Positions 1-16,052 of a stretch of DNA of 60,000 nt are shown here, in pieces. Position numbers and translations under genes: made by a program. The stretch lies in contig WPIO01000120.1 in the NCBI GenBank assembly GCA_009760855.2, forward strand, positions 312,001-372,000, in the 5' to 3' direction. Source of the DNA: Cristatella mucedo. Taxonomy: Eukaryota; Bryozoa; Phylactolaemata; Cristatellidae. Under the pieces are notes generated by a model. That model made no database searches. It saw only the letters and a list, made by a program, of their open reading frames with translations, and had not been told where the DNA came from. Numbering within the stretch: the stretch's first letter is position 1; each line of letters begins with the position of its first letter.

Positions 1-237
1 CTGGAAAAAAAGTATTTCAAAAGTTTTGATAGACGAATAATAAAAACGGATTTGAATGCACCTTCGGGGAGCTGAATCTTTTTCTATTTATCATCCAGAA
101 ATCGCATGAAGAGCATTATCACTTAATTATTGGCCGCATTGTCAAGCAGCAGGCACCATGTAAACACAGGAAAGATTATCGCAAAAACCAACCAAAATAC
201 TGAATTAATAAGTGAGTTTAAGCTTCTTTTAATATTT

Positions 238-1430
238 CGTCTGGTCAGGGGACATTGTAACGTTTGTTGCTAGGTATTTCTAAGCTTTGTGGGTATGGGA
301 ACAAGAGGTATGGTCAATAATGGTTTTGAGGTTCCTACGAGGTAAGGCTAAATCAGCAGGTTTTCAGTTATTTGCCTGGAGCCATCGTGATAGGTAGGCT
401 GGAGCTACTAAGTCACATAATTAGAACTAAGTGACCTAATCTTGCCGTCGATGAGCAGCTTGTCTGGATACCGGTGCAGGACTATCAGATGTGGGGGATG
501 TTGTGGCTTTGATGCTCATGACAGATGTGCCCCGCGTCCGGTTTTGTGCACCAAGCATGGGCAGCAGAATGCACATGCTGGTAGAACAGCAAGCATTTTA
601 CTATAGTTGTCAAGAGGCTGTTGAAAATGCATAGACAAGTTTTGATTTAGTATCCCTGTCAATTCATACCTGAGTTTTAAAAATGTCATGTAGCTAAAAG
701 TAGGCAGATTTGACTGGGAAACTGGATGTGGTCCACTAATGAAGTCTCACTGTTGATCAGAGTAGCTGGATTATGTGTAGATTCAACAAAAAGTATCCCG
801 ATAGAGCTTACTCTGGACTTTAGGTTATTTTATTTCTGAATTTTATTCGGTTTGACCATAAATAGTTCGTCGTTTTTGTCGTCACTAAATTTAAGAAAGT
901 TTGTTAGCGTTCGATGGTGTCATCATTGCTTTTAGCAAGGATGTGCAGAGACCTTTGCATGCTGTAGGGTTGGAATCCAAGGACAGTTGTAACTGAGTGT
1001 CATATGCAAAAAAAAAAGTAATTCTGGATTGTGCCAGGCGATCGCATTAGTAACAGGAAGTGTATTAACAGTGAACAGAAGTGGACCGAGCAGAAAGCCC
1101 TAAGAAACCCGAACTTAATTGATTTCCCTGATAACCTGGATCCGTTCATCTCAATTCTCTAGATCCTTCGGCTGCGATAGTATCTCAACCATCACAATGC
1201 AGTGCCAGCGATGCCCGGGCGAAATAGAAGACAATAAAAAGGTGATCAATAGCACAGAAAGTTGTGATCAGGAAGCACAGGAAGCTTCCGAAAGATCAAG
1301 AAGAACGTGTGGAAAGACTCGACCAAAGTCGGCATTTCCTGGAAGGTCATACACCCTAAGCAATGCTAACTCTGTGAAATGATTAGCTCTAAACCCTGAA
1401 ACTTACTTGCTAGTTTTGAGGTCTTTATCT
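238..1430 (-). mobile_element. Family-1 L2-like retrotransposon, 5' and 3' truncated relic
   Basis: Read on the minus strand, this follows the same order as the better copy at 37343-39715. The start of the RT region (near 1370-1430, the NHSTESALL stretch) is followed by degraded RT, the C-terminal domain (near 560-760) and the start of the 3' UTR (near 238-360). The frame is broken many times. The terminal hairpin and ATT tail are not recognisable. The 87-codon plus-strand ORF at 1119-1382 is an antisense shadow of this relic. Confidence 0.7.
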
Positions 1431-2620
1431 CTTTATGTTGTTAATCTGGTCTGTCTCAACTATGTTTAATGTTTTTAAACTGGACTTGAGGACGATGACT
1501 GGACGGAACTTGCACAGCAAACTAGACCACCCGCTGGGATCCTGACTAATCGTACATTAGAGACATCTCTCTGAGACAGGCATATGATATGTAGAGAATC
1601 GGCGTGTACAGTTCGTTTAAATTTTAATTCTCAGTAAATGAAATATTTAGTTTTATATGACTTAAACGTTTGTTATAGTTGAGGACTAGATCACCAATAC
1701 AAATAGCCAGGAAAGTGATCAAATTAGAAAAGCTGAAAGTACTTTGTGAACTTGATTAGGCAGCCCTAACGGTAGTCCACAATATAAGTATAATAAAGCG
1801 AACAAGTTTATTCAGGAACAACTAAAATCAACTTGGTGTTCGATATGCTACCAATCTTAAACTAAGTGGTAGATATGGACTAACGAGGTACTTACTTTAC
1901 TGTTTACATCAATGATGAATAATGAACATAGTTAATATAAATTGGCTCAACTTACAAAGAGAACCAAATCTTTTTCTTCTAAATTCACGTCTGCTGGAAG
2001 TGAAGTCTGTCTACTATGTAGTAATAAATTGCTAACTGTCGGCATGGGTAAGCAAATGCATTCGCACAGACCAAGGATATGTTCTCATTAATAGCTAGTT
2101 TTTGTAAATCATTTAAAAATCTATTTAGGTCATAAAATATCGTGATGTATTTGGAAGCGAGTTCCGGAAATTAAAAGCATGTTTACTACATGCAAAATCT
2201 TCAAAGACTCAAAGGTGAAATATAGTGGGAGCTCAACGATAAGAGTGAGTGATGCTGAGTGGTACGTCCCTCGTGTGAAAGGCAAATAGTGTGGGTTGAT
2301 TAGCCGGAGAAAGAATATGACGATATATTGCATAAAGTCACAAAATCTCAAAGTAAAGATTCTGCTAATTGAAAGGCAGCATGTTTAAGTGAGAAGTGGT
2401 TAACTTTAAGGTGTGGCGTTTATGAAAAGTGCTATTCTATATTGCAATGATAGATCACTTGTTAAGCCCTCGGACGAAATTTATATTCTACCCAGACGTT
2501 TTACAACTGGCTGAATAGGACAGTTTAAGAAAGCATTTATTCCTCCAAAATGCAATTGCAAGTCAGAAGACGCAAGCTGCAGCTGACTAGTTAGACTTCT
2601 GGCTGATAAAATGCAGTGTA
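1431..2620. other. Unassigned intergenic sequence
   Basis: I see no convincing exon, RNA gene or repeat here. Short open frames (for example 2130-2351 minus) lack splice signals or recognisable protein features. Confidence 0.5.
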
Positions 2621-2623
2621 ATG

Positions 2624-2624
<1 letters not shown>

Positions 2625-2708
<84 letters not shown>
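2625..2708. repeat. (AT)n microsatellite with two AAAT interruptions
   Basis: About 84 bases of alternating AT, broken twice by an extra A. Confidence 0.95.
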
Positions 2709-2712
<4 letters not shown>

Positions 2713-3449
2713 ATGACTTCTACCTTTCGTTTTTATTCAAAAGTATTTTCAATGATTTTATAATTTACTATTTAGATTAAGTGACGGAGTCTCCTGCTTG
2801 CCGTCGTCATGCAGTATCACTGGCCTAACCGTATATATCAGTGCTGTGCCTACAAGTCGCCGTCCAAGGTTAATGGCAGATGGCTTTAGTAGTATTTCTT
2901 GACGTTCGGTGAACGCTACTACCGTCACAAGTTCAGCTTGCAGCCTTAGGAGATTTTTTCTTAGCATCTAACCTATTTCTGTAACACTAAACTACAGTAA
3001 TCTCCAACCGGGTAGCACGGCTTAGGCCGAATTCGCTCCAAGCGTTCATTTTCTCTAAACACTCATTCGGCTGAACTATGCTCCATTTATGTGGATGAAA
3101 CCAATTTTAGACAGCCGTGGCTGCTAGTTATCCAGCTACGAAAAGCCGAGTTAGAAGGCAAACAGTAAGTGGAATTGTCAAAATCGAAAGAAGTTCCTCA
3201 AACCATGCCACTGTAGCAACAGCTTCTGATTTCGACTGGTTTTCATTTCGGCTAATGCAAATTTGGTCATGTCGCTAGCTTAGTAGAAGGAATCCTCTAA
3301 CCATTAGATATACTGGAAGAGCGATATAAAAGGTCAGTTTGATGGTCTTACGAGCAATGAAAAAAATGCTCAGCCGATGCAATTATTATAATTGTCTTTC
3401 CGTACATCCACATCGAAGGCAAACCCGTAACAAAGTCACACATGTTAGT
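2709..3449. other. Unassigned intergenic sequence
   Basis: Nothing supportable was recognised. The short minus-strand ORF at 2758-2967 has no family signature. Confidence 0.45.
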
Positions 3450-4515
3450 TGGTTCGAAGAAAAGCTCATCATTTTTTTAGAGCCTGTAGCTGCACGGCAA
3501 AAAGTACCTCTGTTTTGACACGATGCTGGAACCAAATGACACGAGCCAGATGTATCTCCTGGTAGGATGAAATGCAGCCCTTGAAGGTACGTGGTCAATG
3601 CTAGTGATGAGGCGTCTTCACCTGTTCCAGCCGCCTCGGCATCGGTCACTGGTGCAATGTTATTCGCAGTGCTCTAGGATACGAGCAAAACAGATAAGGA
3701 CCACAGAGGCTTATTGATTCTGTGCATGCCATTAAAAATGAATTACCAATTTACGTAGGACCCTTTGTTCGCTTCAAAGGTCATTAAAAATAAACGCGAT
3801 GCAATAGATGCTGCTGGAGCGGTATATTGATTGGCTATCATTCAGGAAACAAGGAGTAGCTAATTTCCATGCATTAAAGCAGATTATAATGTGAAGTCAA
3901 TACGAAACCGTCAGAAAAAGGTGAACCATTCATATGTGGACGATAATTTGATGAAGTCGGTGATGTAGAAAACCTAGGTTAGAAAAAGCTTAGATGACCT
4001 CCAGTTATATCTGAGGATTGTTCTTACATCCATGCTTAAAAACATGCAATGTATCCGATGTAGATTACCACGATAAAATTAACTGCTTTCCCATGCCCAC
4101 CCTAGCTCATGCCCTCGGACAAGATTTACAGTAATGAAATCTCAATTCAATTGAAATATGCTGACGACCCACTCTCAATTGGCATTAGGCGACGAAATAA
4201 GTCACTGGCTAAAGCTGAAGTTAATGTTACAATAGTGTGCATAATTTTGCAGATAAAATGGTACAGTTGAGCTGCCACTCCTTAGGACGGTTTGGGCTGC
4301 AGCTATGGCCCCACATCCCTGCATTTAAGTAAGATCTAACTGGTGATGCTAGCTTGAGAGGCAGGCACATGTAGCGAACAAAATAAAATAATCTCAAGGG
4401 CTATGAACATGGGACTTGATTATTCTGACGCTGGAAATAAAAGAGACCGTGGTGAACGTGATAGTTTACTATTTGATTCTCAATTTTACTATGATATTAA
4501 ATATCATCTTGTTTG
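3450..4515. repeat. Family-3 unnamed interspersed repeat, copy 1
   Basis: This region aligns by eye, in order and orientation, with 24845-25185 plus 26411-27200. Matching blocks are 3600-3850 with 24900-25140, 4040-4080 with 26519-26555, 4255-4370 with 26930-27020, and 4420-4510 with 27080-27170. In copy 2 the intervening sequence holds a family-2 retrotransposon; here it is uninterrupted. On the minus strand both copies encode a similar short stretch around AIAAAQ. No transposase, RT or terminal structure is visible, so the class is unknown. Confidence 0.6.
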
Positions 4516-5075
4516 GTCTTCACTGGCATTGCATTGAAATGGTCCAGGTCAAATCACAATGTGAAACTCCAAAGTATTGACGTGAATGGACAAACAGATA
4601 GAAACCTCTGAAACATGGGGTAAGTTAGACATCCGTGCTGGATCCCATTCTTTTCAGGGTCTATGCTCTTCCTCTTTTCGGATAGGATTGCCAAGCCCAA
4701 TCTAGGATTTCACTTCTATGCAGACGGCGCTCAATTGCAATATTTCTTTGGTTCCTCTCAGCTCTCCAGCATGTCGAATAGTATCAACGCCCTTACTGAA
4801 TGTACTGATGACATCCGCACATGGATAGCAGCAAACTTTCTCAAACTGGATGATGATAAATCAACTTAATAGTTATGGGCATACCGAGTTTGATTCAGAA
4901 ATAGAAAAGACTGACAATCGCAAAATCGGCTCTGCCAGCATATGTCCTGTTGAATCTGCTCAAATCTAAATGACATATTTCAAAGTGACGTTTCATTAGA
5001 AGACCATATCAGTATCATTTCAAAGTCTGCCTACTTTCTGCTACCTAACGTTGCTATAATTCAGGTTTTCAGACA
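4515..5075 (+). mobile_element. Family-1 L2-like retrotransposon fragment (RT domain)
   Basis: The plus strand encodes the RT catalytic region and what follows it. The piece FHFYADGAQL (about 4705-4735) corresponds to the YADD box with its second Asp changed to Gly. After it comes TWIAANFLKLDDDKS, the usual motif downstream. Frameshifts precede and follow the longest open stretch (4663-4869). Homology starts abruptly near 4515 at the end of the family-3 repeat and fades near 5075, so no 3' tail is present. Confidence 0.85.
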
Positions 5076-6821
5076 CGGATACCAAAGTCTTGGCCCAAAT
5101 GCTAGTGCAGGTCATTTTCACGACCGAAAGAATAGGATATTTATTGATCGGGCGATTTGGAATTCAGAATGTGACATCGTATACCGATAAATACAAAGCC
5201 TAGGGTTAATGAAGCCAACTTGTGTGATTTGCGTATAACTTAAGAGAGTCAAGGCGTACATGGTACTTTGGAGCTGATTCGGAGGATAAAGTGATGAGCT
5301 GGTTTGCCTTTTGAGTTCACTACTCTTACTTCAAAATTAAAGGCAATCACAACGCTAAACGCAATGACCTACTGGTTCAGGCGCTAATTAAGTACAATCA
5401 AAAAATGGCACAAATAAATTCTGTTGAAGTGAAAAACAATTATTTGTATCCTCAGAAACTCAAGGTGTACGTTGAAACTTATTCGGAGGATTAAGGGTTA
5501 AGCACTTTTACTAGGCCATTGTGGACATTGAAGAAGGTTTCCAGTAAAATTATACGATGACGTGATGGCAGACTAACTTTGGTGACTTCTCCGAGAAATC
5601 AAATAGTTGTACGGCAATAACACGATGCCTTCCTTAAATTTCTGACGTCTTTTGAGCCGCCACTGTTATGCCTATTCAAAGCGAATGCAATTTAATTTAG
5701 TTTAATTTCATGTATGACTAAATTCAAAATATATTAAGCCAATTTGTCTGTTTTCTTGTGAAATGAGTAAGTTTCATGTATATCTCGGTCCTAGTAACAC
5801 GAACTTTATGAAGATTACTTGTTATTTTCAATATATCTTAGGCAGAGGCGATTAGGAAAGGAAACTTAGCATGCAACTGCAAAATTACGTTACATGATGG
5901 CATATATTCTTGGAGTGTCAATAATTCGATAACATACTAAATTGTTCTGACAGCTATTGATTGTGTAGTCAGCATTAGCTATACATAAAAAATGACAAGC
6001 TGGGCAGACGTACATGTTTACTTGCTAACGTAAAATTCCGTTCATTAAACGAACACTTTTCCAAGGTACTTAGTTAACAGTGTGTGAAAAAAAGTTGAAA
6101 CTGAATTGCATTCCATCACAGAATTACCTAGGACGTTCGGCGTTGTCGTAAGTGTTTTTGCAAGTTTGGCCAAACTGTATTGATCAAGACAACAAAGTTC
6201 TTGCTGCTTGCTAAGATTTAATTCAGTACTGAGTGGTAATAATTTACTAAACTTGAAAGAAGATGAAACCCATTTGCATAATCAAAATCAAATATTGGAT
6301 CTCACAGGAATTAAAAACGAAGCATTCAAAATTGGCTTGGCCATTAGGTTTTCTCTGTAAGGCATACAGTTTTGGCATCCTTTACTAGACTCCACTTTCA
6401 GGAAATGATCAGAACAGTTCCAAAAGCAACCCTAACATGGTACAAACAAACACAAGTCTGAGCAATTTTGGTGAGCTCTGACAAAAGCGACGAAACTAAA
6501 AATGCCATGGATGTTGACTTAATCGATCTAAGTCAGTGCATGAAATATTTCGGAAAAATTAGAACAGAAGTAAAATACCCAGCTGCTCGTGGCTTTATTC
6601 GGCGTAGTCTGAGTGAATTTTTGGTCTGCATACCCACATTGAGACCACATAGGTTTTTGCAAAACAGTTGATGCACTTTTAGAACATTAAAGTTTCCGTA
6701 CCTAGAAAGAACATTGCTTATCTTAGAGTGCTGCACATTTTTTAGAACTGTTATTGCATTAGGGAATAAATATTCTTTATTTTTGCTATTTGAAAAAAAT
6801 TCCTGTCCCCAATAACTTATA
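5076..6821. other. Unassigned intergenic sequence
   Basis: No exon, RNA gene or repeat family recognised. The overlapping short ORFs at 6468-6736 on both strands show no family signature. Confidence 0.45.
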
Positions 6822-8400
6822 ATACTACTACTAATAATAATAGTACACTTGATAAAGCGCCCTCAGATAATTCAATCTCTTTCTAGGCGCTTTACATTTG
6901 CTGCAAAGGAAAATGCCATTGAATGGTGAGTAATATCATGCATGCTTAATACTCAAACAAAATGAATAACATGGTTGGGTGCGACATGCACAGGGTCAGA
7001 ATGCAAATGTGGTTAGTCGCAGCATGCACAGTCTCAGCACACTTAAGCACATGCAGGACGAATCCCGGGGCCCACTAAATGCTGTCCTGAATAGTTGTGT
7101 TTTCGAGTTCTTTTTAGATGAGGTCAGGTCAGGGGATGTTCTGACGCAGATCGGAAGGGCGTTCCTGGCTTTGGGAGCATATCAACTAAATGCCCTGTCT
7201 CCAAAGAATCTGAGGTTTGTACGAGGTACTTCTAGACTGTTGGATTCCGAAAAGCGAGTGGTACAATGCTCGGCTTTATCGAGGAGTTAATCATAGAGAT
7301 TAGCTGTTGCCAGAGAATAAAATGACCTAAAAGTGAGCTACAAAACATTGAAGTCCATCCGTTGCTTGACTGTTAGCCAGTGCAGGTTGGCGAGGAGTGG
7401 CGTAATGTGGCGACTGCGAAGCTCACGACAGACAAGCCCAGCTGCAGTTTTGAACCAGCTGCAATCGCCTGATCGCACATGCTGGTAGGCCAGTAAGCAG
7501 TGAGTTGCAGAAGTCGATACGGGATGTCATTAATAAATGGACCAACTTGGACGTGGTATCCTTATCTAAACAAGCCCGAATTTTAGCAATTTTATGAAGC
7601 CGAAAATCGGAAGAATTGACTGTGGAGATGATATGGTCGTCTAAATAGAGGTCACTTTGGAATATGACACCTAGATTTCGAGCTGACTCAACAGGGAATA
7701 TGCCGGCCAAACCAATTTAGAGCCATTCCAAATTCTTAATCGTACTGGGTTTGCCCATAACTAGTAAGTTATTTGCATCATAGTTTGGTTTTAGAAAATT
7801 TACTACCATCCATGTCCGGATGTTATCAATACATGCAGCAAGTGAGTTGAGAGACTTTGAGGTGTCCAAGGCTGGGACGAATCAAAGCAAAGGCACAACT
7901 GAGTGTCATTCGCATAGAAGTGAAAGCCTAGATTGTGCTTGGCAATCGCATCAGCAGGAGGCAGAGTATAAACCGTGAAAATAACAGGACCTAGCACGGA
8001 GCCCTGAGGTACCCCACGTTTCAGAAGTACCTCAGATGATCTTTGTCCATTCACGTTAATAATCTTTTGTCTCCTTCTGAGATAGGACCAGAACCACTGC
8101 CAATAATGCTTAGGTGAGATGATAGGTGCTCTAGAAGAACTTGGAGGTCGACCGTATCAAAGCTGCCGAAAGATCGAGCAAAACAAGCAGAGACACTCTA
8201 CCCATGTCTGTATTCCTTAGTAGGTCGTTGTGTACCTTAAGCAATGCTGACTCTGTGGAGTGATTAGCTCTAAAGCCAGACTGGAACTTACTAGTAAGGT
8301 TTGGGGTTTCTATATATGAGTTCAGCTGGTCCACCACGACCCGTTCCAGTTTCTTAGATAGAAATGGTAGAATGGAGACTGGGCGATTATGCCTTAGCTC
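6822..8400 (-). mobile_element. Family-1 L2-like retrotransposon copy B, 5' truncated
   Basis: The 3' tail (ATT/ACT repeats, 6822-6845) and the complementary GCGCC/GGCGC hairpin (6858-6896) mark the 3' end of a minus-strand element. Upstream on minus lie the 3' UTR, the C-terminal domain (7423-7710), the RT catalytic segment (7803-8054) and the RT start (8131-8337, with [13 protein letters not shown] and LLDLSAA). The catalytic box reads YAND instead of YADD, and a one-base deletion follows it. Both defects are shared with copy A at 37343-39715. Homology stops near 8400, so the 5' part is missing. Confidence 0.9.
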
Positions 8401-8829
8401 TCAGATGGCCGTGATACGTTAAATTGCTGCCACCACAACAGAGACAGCAAGTAATTTGAAATATACATTTTTACAAGAGCACCGTAGATTCTTTTAAAGC
8501 TAACAGTCTGATGTGCCAGAAAACGTTGGTTATATTTGTTGAGTATATTTGATCGTATAACTTACTCAAAATATCCTCAAACTTACTCTGACATATAACA
8601 GTGGTTAGTTGAGTCTTAAATTATTTATTTTCGAAAAAGTATCACTGGTCAACGAGTAATGGCTGCGATACATTCTAACAATTATTATTACAGCAAATTT
8701 AATTTAACTTATCATCAATAGGTCCCATTTATCCAACAGTACTAGAAATGCATGTTATTAGAGTTCTCAAATTCAGTTTAGTACTGAACACTCAATTAGA
8801 CTCAGAGCTTGGTTTTGCAAGGATATCAT
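8401..8829. other. Unassigned intergenic sequence
   Basis: Nothing recognised. Confidence 0.4.
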
Positions 8830-9040
8830 TAACAGGCTGCTGGAATCTCATAGACACCTATGCACATGTCATCCTGACCCTGTGCATGTCACCCTTAACC
8901 ATTTTATTCATTTTTCTTGTTTACCAAGCATGATTTTACTCACCATTTAATTGCATTTTCCTTTGCAGCAAATGGAATGCACCTAGAGAGAGATCAAGTT
9001 ATCTGAGGGTACTTCATCAAGTGCCTTATTAATATCCATG
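8830..9040 (+). mobile_element. Family-1 3' end fragment
   Basis: This is the 3' UTR of a family-1 element. It contains the run CATCCTGACCCTGTGCATGT, the CTTTGCAGCAAATG box, the decayed hairpin and a short ATTAAT remnant of the tail. Confidence 0.8.
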
Positions 9041-9164
9041 GATTTATCAAATCATTAATAAAGTAGATCTTGGAGTAAGCATTTCTTGGGATCCATGAGC
9101 TGCACATGGTATTTTACAAAATGTTCATTATTATGAGCCCACATAGTAATACTAAAAAGGGTAA

Positions 9165-9335
9165 TAAATTTTAAATAGCCCCCTGCGATAACAAAATCTC
9201 TCTCTAGGCACTTTACGTTTGCTGGGAAGAATGCAAGATTGAATACTTAGTGTTGGCCTGCTCAAAACAATACAAGGTCAGCATGCAATTACGTTTAGTG
9301 GCAGCAAGCACAGTATGGCAACTCGAAAAAACGCA
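9165..9335 (-). mobile_element. Family-1 3' end fragment, minus strand
   Basis: The inverted 3' terminus (TCTCTCTAGGCACTTTACGT and the following UTR) is recognisable to about 9335. The coding part is absent. Confidence 0.7.
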
Positions 9336-10606
9336 TTATGGTTGAATAGCAGAGGCCGATGAGTGCTGTGAAAAAAATAATTTTGTTTTAATTTTGTGAG
9401 CTGCCTTGAAGTTGCGGCTACTGTTAGCTCGCTCTGTGTCTTCATGCCAAACAGCATTTTTATGGTCTATACGGCTTCTGGCTTCTAAAACGTATGTCTC
9501 AGATCCACCATCAGACCGGGACACTGCTGAACCTCATTGACGTCTGAAACCGTGCGTCAACGATTTTGTCGTTACTTTACTACCTCAGCTGGATGCACCT
9601 TCCCTAATGCAACAGTTAACAAAATGTCAAGTAATAGTTTTAGGGCTGCCGGATGTGTGAGGTTCGATAAGCCGTCAAGTCTTGGTCACTTTAGAATCTA
9701 ATATGCTGCTCTGTAAAGTATCGGTTTTCATCCCTTTTGTGCTGGCAGTTTTATGCTATAACAAATCCTAAAATGTTATACTCTCACATAGCCCAAGATG
9801 CGAAAGAATACAATGAAGCACTCAAGGCGAAAGTTTACTAGAACCTTGGTTAGAAGCATGCACTGAATATGGCACGAGTACGAGCTAATGCCTACTGGAA
9901 AGAAGACAGTCTCTCTTGGTCGGATTAAGAGGTGGCCGGAACTGCTCCATCCGGAGCTACTCCCTATAGAGATGAGCGTCCAAAAATTGCATGTCCTTAC
10001 AGGTTATAACATCGCAAACATTGAGTTCAAAGTTTCGCTGCACAGCAGATAGAGACTTGATGACCAACTAACTCCATTTTAGTCCTAGGGAAATTACTAA
10101 TACTAGGGAAATGACTAAGGCAATGACTAGAATCTGAGAAGCGATTAGTGCTGGAGTAGCAAATATGTCACATAGGTACAGACGAATAGAAACTTGTGAA
10201 CTGATCTAGCAGTCGGACATAGGATTTTAATAGATATGATGCATTATGGGAAGCCATTAGAGCTTACATAAAAGCGACATTATTTGGGAACTATGCCGTT
10301 GAGTACAGATCAGATTAGTTGGCGGAGTTTTTAACTAATTGTCCTCAATTTAACACAGTGACCAGGAGTCCAAAACAAGAGTTGCAGTTATGAAGGCTCA
10401 AAATCACTAAAGCCTAAACCTGTTTTCTTTTATCTAACTCTTATATAAAAGGCTCAGATTTTAAGTCATGATCTATGGCTAATATTAGGCAGAATTTCGA
10501 GTATTTGGAGACATGGCAATCATTGAATGAGTAGCAATCATGAAGCGGTGTTACTGATGAAGGATAAATGTGACTAGAGTAGTGTTAAATTAATCAATCT
10601 TGAAGG
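9336..10606. other. Unassigned intergenic sequence
   Basis: No feature could be supported. Confidence 0.4.
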
Positions 10607-10973
10607 TCATTCAAGTAAATCGCAACTGTAGGCTTTCTGTACTATTAGGTTGCTGTCACTAATGAGATTCGGGTAGTTAGTGGTTATCCAAGGGCGTTTG
10701 TCGTTAACTTTAGTCACCAGCTTGAAAGCTCTGATACCCCAGTTCGCTGTTCGAAATGCTGGAGAAGTGCTTACAGAACCAGTTAAGACAATTAAAAATG
10801 CACATACAGATATTTTCTGCTCCTTTCGGATCACCCAAAAAATTGCCGATACTTGCCCAACATTAAAGGACAAGTTCATTTTAACGAATGGCCCACAGTT
10901 GGCAGACTGCTTCCAAGCTCGTTTAGGACAGCATGAAGGAGGCCGTCAGATCGATACAAAATCGTGTTCCTAA
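10607..10973. other. Region open on both strands, possible coding relic
   Basis: Overlapping open frames exist on minus (10607-10879) and plus (10680-10973). The minus frame contains VNDKRPWITTNYPNLISD, reminiscent of the KPWIT stretch in the linker between endonuclease and RT of some non-LTR elements. The plus frame contains a polar, non-repetitive 97-residue sequence. Neither has flanking RT motifs, so assignment is weak and chance openness remains possible. Confidence 0.25.
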
Positions 10974-11214
10974 TATGACCCTCTTGTAAAGAAAATCTAA
11001 ATGGGAGTGCAGTAGAATAAAAGCTTTTAAATGAGAAATGGGTCATTTTCGGGATATTCTTGGGATAATGATGATGCAGTTGCCTAAAGAAAGGTCACTT
11101 TTAAAGAAAAAGCCTCAGTTACCTGCAGATTATACATGATAAAAACCTGGCAGAGCCCTATGTGAGCCTTAATCCTTCCAATTTATAATTCCCACTTGTT
11201 TAGTATCTAACTAG

Positions 11215-11640
11215 AAGGCCAGTTTAATCATCACTAAATTTAGGAAAATGTATTACCACCGATTGGCTATTGTCCTCAACATCTGTTGCAAGGCAGTTGA
11301 GAGAATTTTACGAGCTGGATGGTTTGAGGGGATCAAAGATTATTTACAATTTATTGTCGACTGCATTGAAGGGAAAGCCTAGACTGTGCCTTCCAATCAC
11401 ATCTGAATGAGGGAGTGCATAAGCTGTGAAAAGAAAGGTACAGAGCAAAGAGCCAGACTTTTACCACTTACTTTAAAGGTTCATCGGATGATTTCGTATT
11501 TCTGTAGTATCCCACTAATATATATGACCTGGGCCATTGCAATATTGTGACAGTCCTGCCTTTTTGGTATGTGAGGAGCTCCAGAAGTAATGCAAGGGTC
11601 GACTTCAGCTGGGTGCTCGGAAGGTTTAGGATTTCATATA
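11215..11640 (-). mobile_element. Family-1 L2-like fragment (RT), downstream half of an interrupted copy
   Basis: Matches the RT catalytic region of family 1 on minus, with equivalents of the FHFY region near 11360-11400 and of the linker ahead of it near 11480-11560. All frames are broken. Its upstream continuation is at 12056-12340, on the far side of a coding-like insertion. Homology is lost gradually between 11590 and 11690, so the exact break point is uncertain. Confidence 0.65.
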
Positions 11641-11689
11641 GGATGCAGTATGCACGGATGACAAATGACGCCACCTGATCTTTCCAAAA

Positions 11690-12055
11690 GTATTAATTAA
11701 GTGAATGTTAACAATGCTAGTAATTAATGAAATCGCGATGCTCTTCTTTTCGCCTGCAGTGCATGTCCGGGATCTGGAGACGGATGACATATCCTTACCA
11801 CTTGTAGAGCTCAACAAGAGCCCCACCGGCATAAAAGATCACCTGAAAGAGGTGCCATTCACTCTATTTTCGCCTTCGCACTATCAGCAGGGAGGATCCG
11901 GCTGCAGAGGCACTATGGGCACGTGTCCTGGTCAAGCTAGGTCTGGTCGACGTGGTGGCGACGCCACAGCTGCAATATGTGGTTATCAACAAGACCGGAC
12001 GCTGCCGGAAGATCTCACAAGACATCTCACAAGACCAGCGGGGAGACACTAAATA
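11690..12055 (+). pseudogene. Unassigned GC-rich coding relic inserted in a family-1 copy
   Basis: Two strongly protein-like frames follow one another on plus. The first (about 11755-11885) reads VRDLETDDISLPLVELNKSP and onward. The second, in another frame (about 11884-12051), includes EDPAAEALWARVLVKLGLVD and ends with a TAA. A frameshift or lost junction separates them. A splice-acceptor-like CGCCTGCAG precedes the first frame at about 11758. Base composition is clearly richer in GC than the surroundings. Because the flanks on both sides belong to one family-1 retrotransposon copy, the block is probably a mobile or captured insertion rather than an ancient host exon. I do not recognise the family. 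Confidence 0.5.
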
Positions 12056-12340
12056 AGTCTAAATTCCTCAGTAAGTCGTTATAAACTCAAAGCACTGCCG
12101 ACTCTTTGGATAAATTCGCCATAAAAACAACTTACTAGCCAGGTGTGGCGTTTCAATGTGTGGGTTTAACTGACATAACACCACTGGTTCAGTGTCTTTG
12201 ACAGGAAATGAAGAAGTGAGAGTTATCACATGTTTGTCAAGTCCTCTTGATCTCACGTTGGACTTCCTCATGGAGAATTTAACGAGATCATTGCAATCTG
12301 AGATAATGGATGACTTAGTACTGGGGGGGGGCTGCGATAG
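12056..12340 (-). mobile_element. Family-1 L2-like fragment (RT start), upstream half of interrupted copy
   Basis: The sequence resumes exactly where the RT start of family 1 would be expected (equivalents of the NDLLRN, NHSTESA and NSYIET stretches at 12060-12180). It then fades through the region before RT. A run of nine G at 12323-12331 lies at its edge. Confidence 0.65.

Positions 12341-16052
<3,712 letters not shown>

Noticed and set aside
1119-1382. Plus-strand ORF of 87 codons
   Set aside because: Antisense of a family-1 RT relic (the minus strand matches the RT start).
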